The translations under genes and the position numbers were made by a program. Source: Rhodospirillales bacterium (GTDB lineage Bacteria > Pseudomonadota > Alphaproteobacteria > Rhodospirillales > JABHCV01). Taken from it: a stretch of DNA of 16,736 nt. The stretch is from NCBI GenBank assembly GCA_016776705.1, contig JADHSW010000042.1, positions 1-16,736 on the forward strand, in the 5' to 3' direction. Shown here piece after piece: positions 14,269 through 16,736 of the stretch; the stretch's first letter is position 1, and each line of letters opens with the position of its first letter. The notes under the pieces were generated by a model. It had not been told where the DNA came from and made no database searches. It worked only from the letters and a program-made list of their open reading frames with translations.

Positions 14269-15834
14269 ATGAATACCGACATGAGTAAGACACAAACAAA
14301 CAATATCGTCATTTTTGACACGACCCTGCGCGATGGCGAGCAATCGCCGGGCGCGTCCATGAACCTGGATGAGAAACTACGCATTGCGCAGGTCCTGGAA
14401 GCGATGGGCGTCGATGTTATCGAAGCGGGCTTCCCGATTGCCTCGGATGGTGATTTTGAAGCTGTCAGCGAGATCGCCAGGATCATCAGGAACTCGACTG
14501 TCTGTGGTCTCGCGCGCGCAACCAGGGGCGATATTGAACGCTGTGCAGATGCTATTAAAGCCGCCCCTCGAGGTCGTATCCATACCTTCATATCAACGTC
14601 CCCGTTGCATATGGAGTTCAAATTGCAGATGGAACCGGACGCCGTTTACGAGAAGGTCAAGGAGAGCGTCACCCTGGCGCGAAATCTGTGTGATGACGTG
14701 GAATGGTCAGCCGAAGATGGCTCGCGCACCGAGCACGATTTCCTGTGCCGCTGCGTCGAAGCCGCCATCGACTGTGGGGCGACGACCATCAATATCCCCG
14801 ATACGGTTGGCTACGCGGTGCCGGATGAATACGCCGACCTGATCTCGATGTTGTTCAATCGGGTGCCGAATATCGACAAGGCGATAATATCCGTCCATTG
14901 CCATAATGATCTGGGTCTGGCTGTCGCCAATTCACTGGCGGCCGTTCAGGTCGGGGCGCGACAGGTGGAATGCACCATCAACGGGTTGGGGGAACGAGCC
15001 GGAAACGCGGCCATGGAAGAAATCGTCATGGCCCTGAAAACCCGTGCCGACCACGTGCCCTTTACCACCGGTATCGATTCGACCCACATTGCCAAAGCCT
15101 CGAGGCTGGTCTCGACCATTACCGGTTTCAACATTCAACCCAACAAGGCCATCGTCGGGGCCAACGCCTTTGCCCACGAGTCCGGCATTCATCAGGACGG
15201 TATGCTGAAGCATGCCGGTACCTATGAAATCATGACTCCTGAATCTGTTGGTCTGGGGAAGTCGACACTGGTTCTGGGTAAGCATTCCGGCAAGCATGCC
15301 TTTAGCGAAAAGCTGCAGGCACTGGGATACGATCTGGGCGACAACGCCATCAAGGACGCCTTCAAGCGGTTCAAGGATCTGGCTGATTTGAAAAAAGAGG
15401 TTTTCGACGAGGACATTATCGCCCTGGTCGATGACGAGGTTGTCCGCGTCAATGACCGTATCCGGTTGACGTCACTGGAAATTAACTGCGGCACCGTCCA
15501 TTACCCGCCAAAGGCCTGTCTGGCGTTGGAGGTTGATGGTGAAAGCAAGGATTGCTGTTCTACCGGTGATGGCCCTGTCGATGCTGCCTTCAACTGTATC
15601 AAGGAGTTATTCCCCCATTCGGCCCATTTACAGCTGTATCAGGTCCATGCGGTAACCGGCGGGACGGACGCGCAGGCCGAAGTTACGGTGCGCCTGGAAG
15701 AAGGTGGAAAGACGGTAAACGGGCAAAGCGCGGACACCGATACCATGGTTGCATCGGTAAAGGCCTACATAAACGCTTTGAACAAGTTATTGGTGAAAAG
15801 AGAAAAATCCGCCCCTTCTGCGCTTTCCGCCTAG
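14269..15834 (+). CDS. leuA: 2-isopropylmalate synthase
   Basis: Joins acetyl-CoA and 2-ketoisovalerate, the first committed step to leucine, and is normally feedback-inhibited by leucine. The 521-residue protein has the catalytic TIM barrel with FDTTLRDGEQSPGASM (16-31; Arg21 and Asp22 catalytic), the metal ligands His210 and His212 in HCHNDLGLAVANS, and GERAGNAAMEEIVMAL. The linker region HQDGMLKHAGTYEIMTPESVG follows. The C-terminal regulatory domain (about 370-505) is complete. The ATG at 14269 has AAGGA 10 bases upstream. A second ATG at 14281 is possible, and the frame runs back to a TTG at 14230. It stands alone behind the leucine-rich leader and ahead of a strong terminator, so it is likely monocistronic and controlled separately from the ilv genes. 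Confidence 0.96.
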   Translation: MNTDMSKTQTNNIVIFDTTLRDGEQSPGASMNLDEKLRIAQVLEAMGVDVIEAGFPIASDGDFEAVSEIARIIRNSTVCGLARATRGDIERCADAIKAAPRGRIHTFISTSPLHMEFKLQMEPDAVYEKVKESVTLARNLCDDVEWSAEDGSRTEHDFLCRCVEAAIDCGATTINIPDTVGYAVPDEYADLISMLFNRVPNIDKAIISVHCHNDLGLAVANSLAAVQVGARQVECTINGLGERAGNAAMEEIVMALKTRADHVPFTTGIDSTHIAKASRLVSTITGFNIQPNKAIVGANAFAHESGIHQDGMLKHAGTYEIMTPESVGLGKSTLVLGKHSGKHAFSEKLQALGYDLGDNAIKDAFKRFKDLADLKKEVFDEDIIALVDDEVVRVNDRIRLTSLEINCGTVHYPPKACLALEVDGESKDCCSTGDGPVDAAFNCIKELFPHSAHLQLYQVHAVTGGTDAQAEVTVRLEEGGKTVNGQSADTDTMVASVKAYINALNKLLVKREKSAPSALSA

Positions 15835-15862
15835 TAAAGCGTGCAAGGCTATTTTAAAAAGA

Positions 15863-15888
15863 GGTGCCGGGGATTCTTCTCCGGCACC
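15863..15888 (+). terminator. Intrinsic terminator after leuA
   Basis: GGTGCCGGGGA pairs with TCTCCGGCACC over 11 bp, with one G-U pair, around a TTCT loop. GATTTTAT follows. It lies 29 bases after the leuA stop. The stem is strong although the T-run is only four. Confidence 0.8.
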
Positions 15889-15965
15889 GATTTTATGTAT
15901 AGTGAACCTGCGCTCATGGGAATGCTGCCAGGTTGCGCTGACATATTAAAAGGATCGAACCATTT

Positions 15966-15977
15966 GCATTTAAATGC
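15966..15977. promoter_or_regulatory. 12-base perfect palindrome upstream of mreB
   Basis: GCATTTAAATGC is self-complementary and lies about 48 bases before the mreB ATG. TTGATC (15981-15986) and TACATA (16003-16008) downstream are only a weak promoter match. The palindrome could bind a dimeric regulator, but AT-rich 12-base palindromes also arise by chance. Confidence 0.3.
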
Positions 15978-16024
15978 TGTTTGATCCAGACCTGATTGTT
16001 AATACATAAGGATACGTGAGAACG

Positions 16025-16736
16025 ATGTTTTCCAGACTTTTCGGCTTCCTGTCGGCAGATATGGCCATCGACCTTGGGACAGCAAATACCCTTGTCTATG
16101 TAAAAGGCAGGGGGATCGTGCTGAACGAGCCGTCAGTGGTTGCCATCGCCGAGGTTAAAGGTAAGAAGCAGGTTCTCGCAGTAGGTGAAGAAGCCAAGCG
16201 CATGCTTGGCCGCACACCCGGCAATATCCGCGCTATCCGGCCCCTGCGTGACGGCGTCATCGCCGACTTCGAAGTGGCCGAGGAAATGATCAAGTACTTC
16301 ATTCGCAAGGTCCATAACCGACGCAGCTTCGCAAGCCCGCTGGTTATTGTCTGCGTGCCGTCCGGCTCGACCGCCGTTGAAAGACGCGCCATTCAGGAAT
16401 CAGCCGAAAGCGCCGGTGCCCGTCGGGTCTTGTTGATCGAAGAACCCATGGCCGCAGCTATAGGCGCCGGCTTGCCGGTGACAGAACCGACAGGCTCGAT
16501 GGTCGTTGATATTGGCGGCGGCACGACGGAAGTCGCCGTGCTCTCTCTGGGTGGCATCGTCTATGCCCGGTCCGTACGCGTCGGCGGCGACAAGATGGAC
16601 GAGGCGATCATTGGCTACATTCGTCGCAATCACAATCTTCTGGTTGGTGAAGGTAGCGCCGCTCGTATCAAGGAAGAAATTGGCTCAGCCTGCCCTCCGG
16701 ATGAAGGCGAAGGCCGCACCATGGAAATCAAGGGCC
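16025..16736 (+). CDS. mreB: Rod-shape-determining actin homologue MreB, 5' part
   Basis: The bacterial actin that organises sidewall peptidoglycan synthesis in rod-shaped cells. It filaments under the inner membrane with MreC, MreD and RodA/PBP2. The first 237 codons are present and the frame is open to the window end, so the gene is cut by the edge (full family length about 345). The N-terminus MFSRLFGFLSADM is the amphipathic membrane-binding start. The nucleotide-site motifs are IDLGTANTLVYV (15-26), VPSGSTAVERRAIQESAESAGA (111-132), EEPMAAAIGAGLPV (139-152) and VDIGGGTTEVAV (161-172). The ATG follows a 190-base gap after leuA. Its transcription should be independent because the leuA terminator lies between. 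In most relatives mreC and mreD follow. Confidence 0.97.
   Translation, partial: MFSRLFGFLSADMAIDLGTANTLVYVKGRGIVLNEPSVVAIAEVKGKKQVLAVGEEAKRMLGRTPGNIRAIRPLRDGVIADFEVAEEMIKYFIRKVHNRRSFASPLVIVCVPSGSTAVERRAIQESAESAGARRVLLIEEPMAAAIGAGLPVTEPTGSMVVDIGGGTTEVAVLSLGGIVYARSVRVGGDKMDEAIIGYIRRNHNLLVGEGSAARIKEEIGSACPPDEGEGRTMEIKG

Overview
The window reads as chromosome of a Gram-negative alphaproteobacterium, probably of the Rhodospirillales type. The basis is the gene order serB / miaA-ilvB-ilvN-ilvC / leuA / mreB, protein styles such as class I ketol-acid reductoisomerase and SerB with an N-terminal ACT-like region, and many sensory and gas-binding proteins. The family assignment is an inference from recognisable proteins, not from a database search. 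The biosynthetic core looks GC-richer than the signalling genes at the left edge.

Layout: (1) 1-1539 (+): the tail of a SpoIIE-type phosphatase, a SiaB-like kinase and a SiaC-like phosphoprotein, i.e. a SiaABC partner-switching module cut by the window edge. (2) 1770-3188 (-): a PAS-containing membrane histidine kinase, convergent with the Sia genes, with a nitronate monooxygenase-like flavoprotein upstream of it (3309-4286, -). (3) 4481-4882 (+): a bacteriohemerythrin. (4) 4897-6524 (-): a GNAT acetyltransferase translationally coupled to serB, divergent from miaA. (5) 6600-11092 (+): miaA and the branched-chain amino acid genes ilvB, ilvN and ilvC, ended by a strong intrinsic terminator and two REP-like palindromes. 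(6) 11272-13744 (-): an accessory block holding a toxin-antitoxin pair, a PAS protein, a cytochrome c' and a stand-alone response regulator. (7) 13900-15834 (+): leuA behind a leader with an unannotated leucine-rich leader peptide, ending in a strong terminator. (8) 16025-end (+): the 5' part of mreB.

How the genes work together: IlvB/IlvN (acetolactate synthase) and IlvC make the precursors of valine, isoleucine and leucine, and LeuA commits 2-ketoisovalerate to leucine. The leuA leader encodes a 41-residue peptide with nine leucines in its last 19 residues, the hallmark of amino-acid attenuation. Two mutually exclusive RNA pairings sit around its stop codon.

The two most interesting observations are that leuA leader and the toxin-antitoxin pair. 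In the pair, the antitoxin appears to be a chimera with a Phd/YefM-like DNA-binding half and a CcdA-like toxin-binding tail, partnered with a CcdB-family toxin. No CRISPR array, insertion sequence, tRNA or rRNA was seen.
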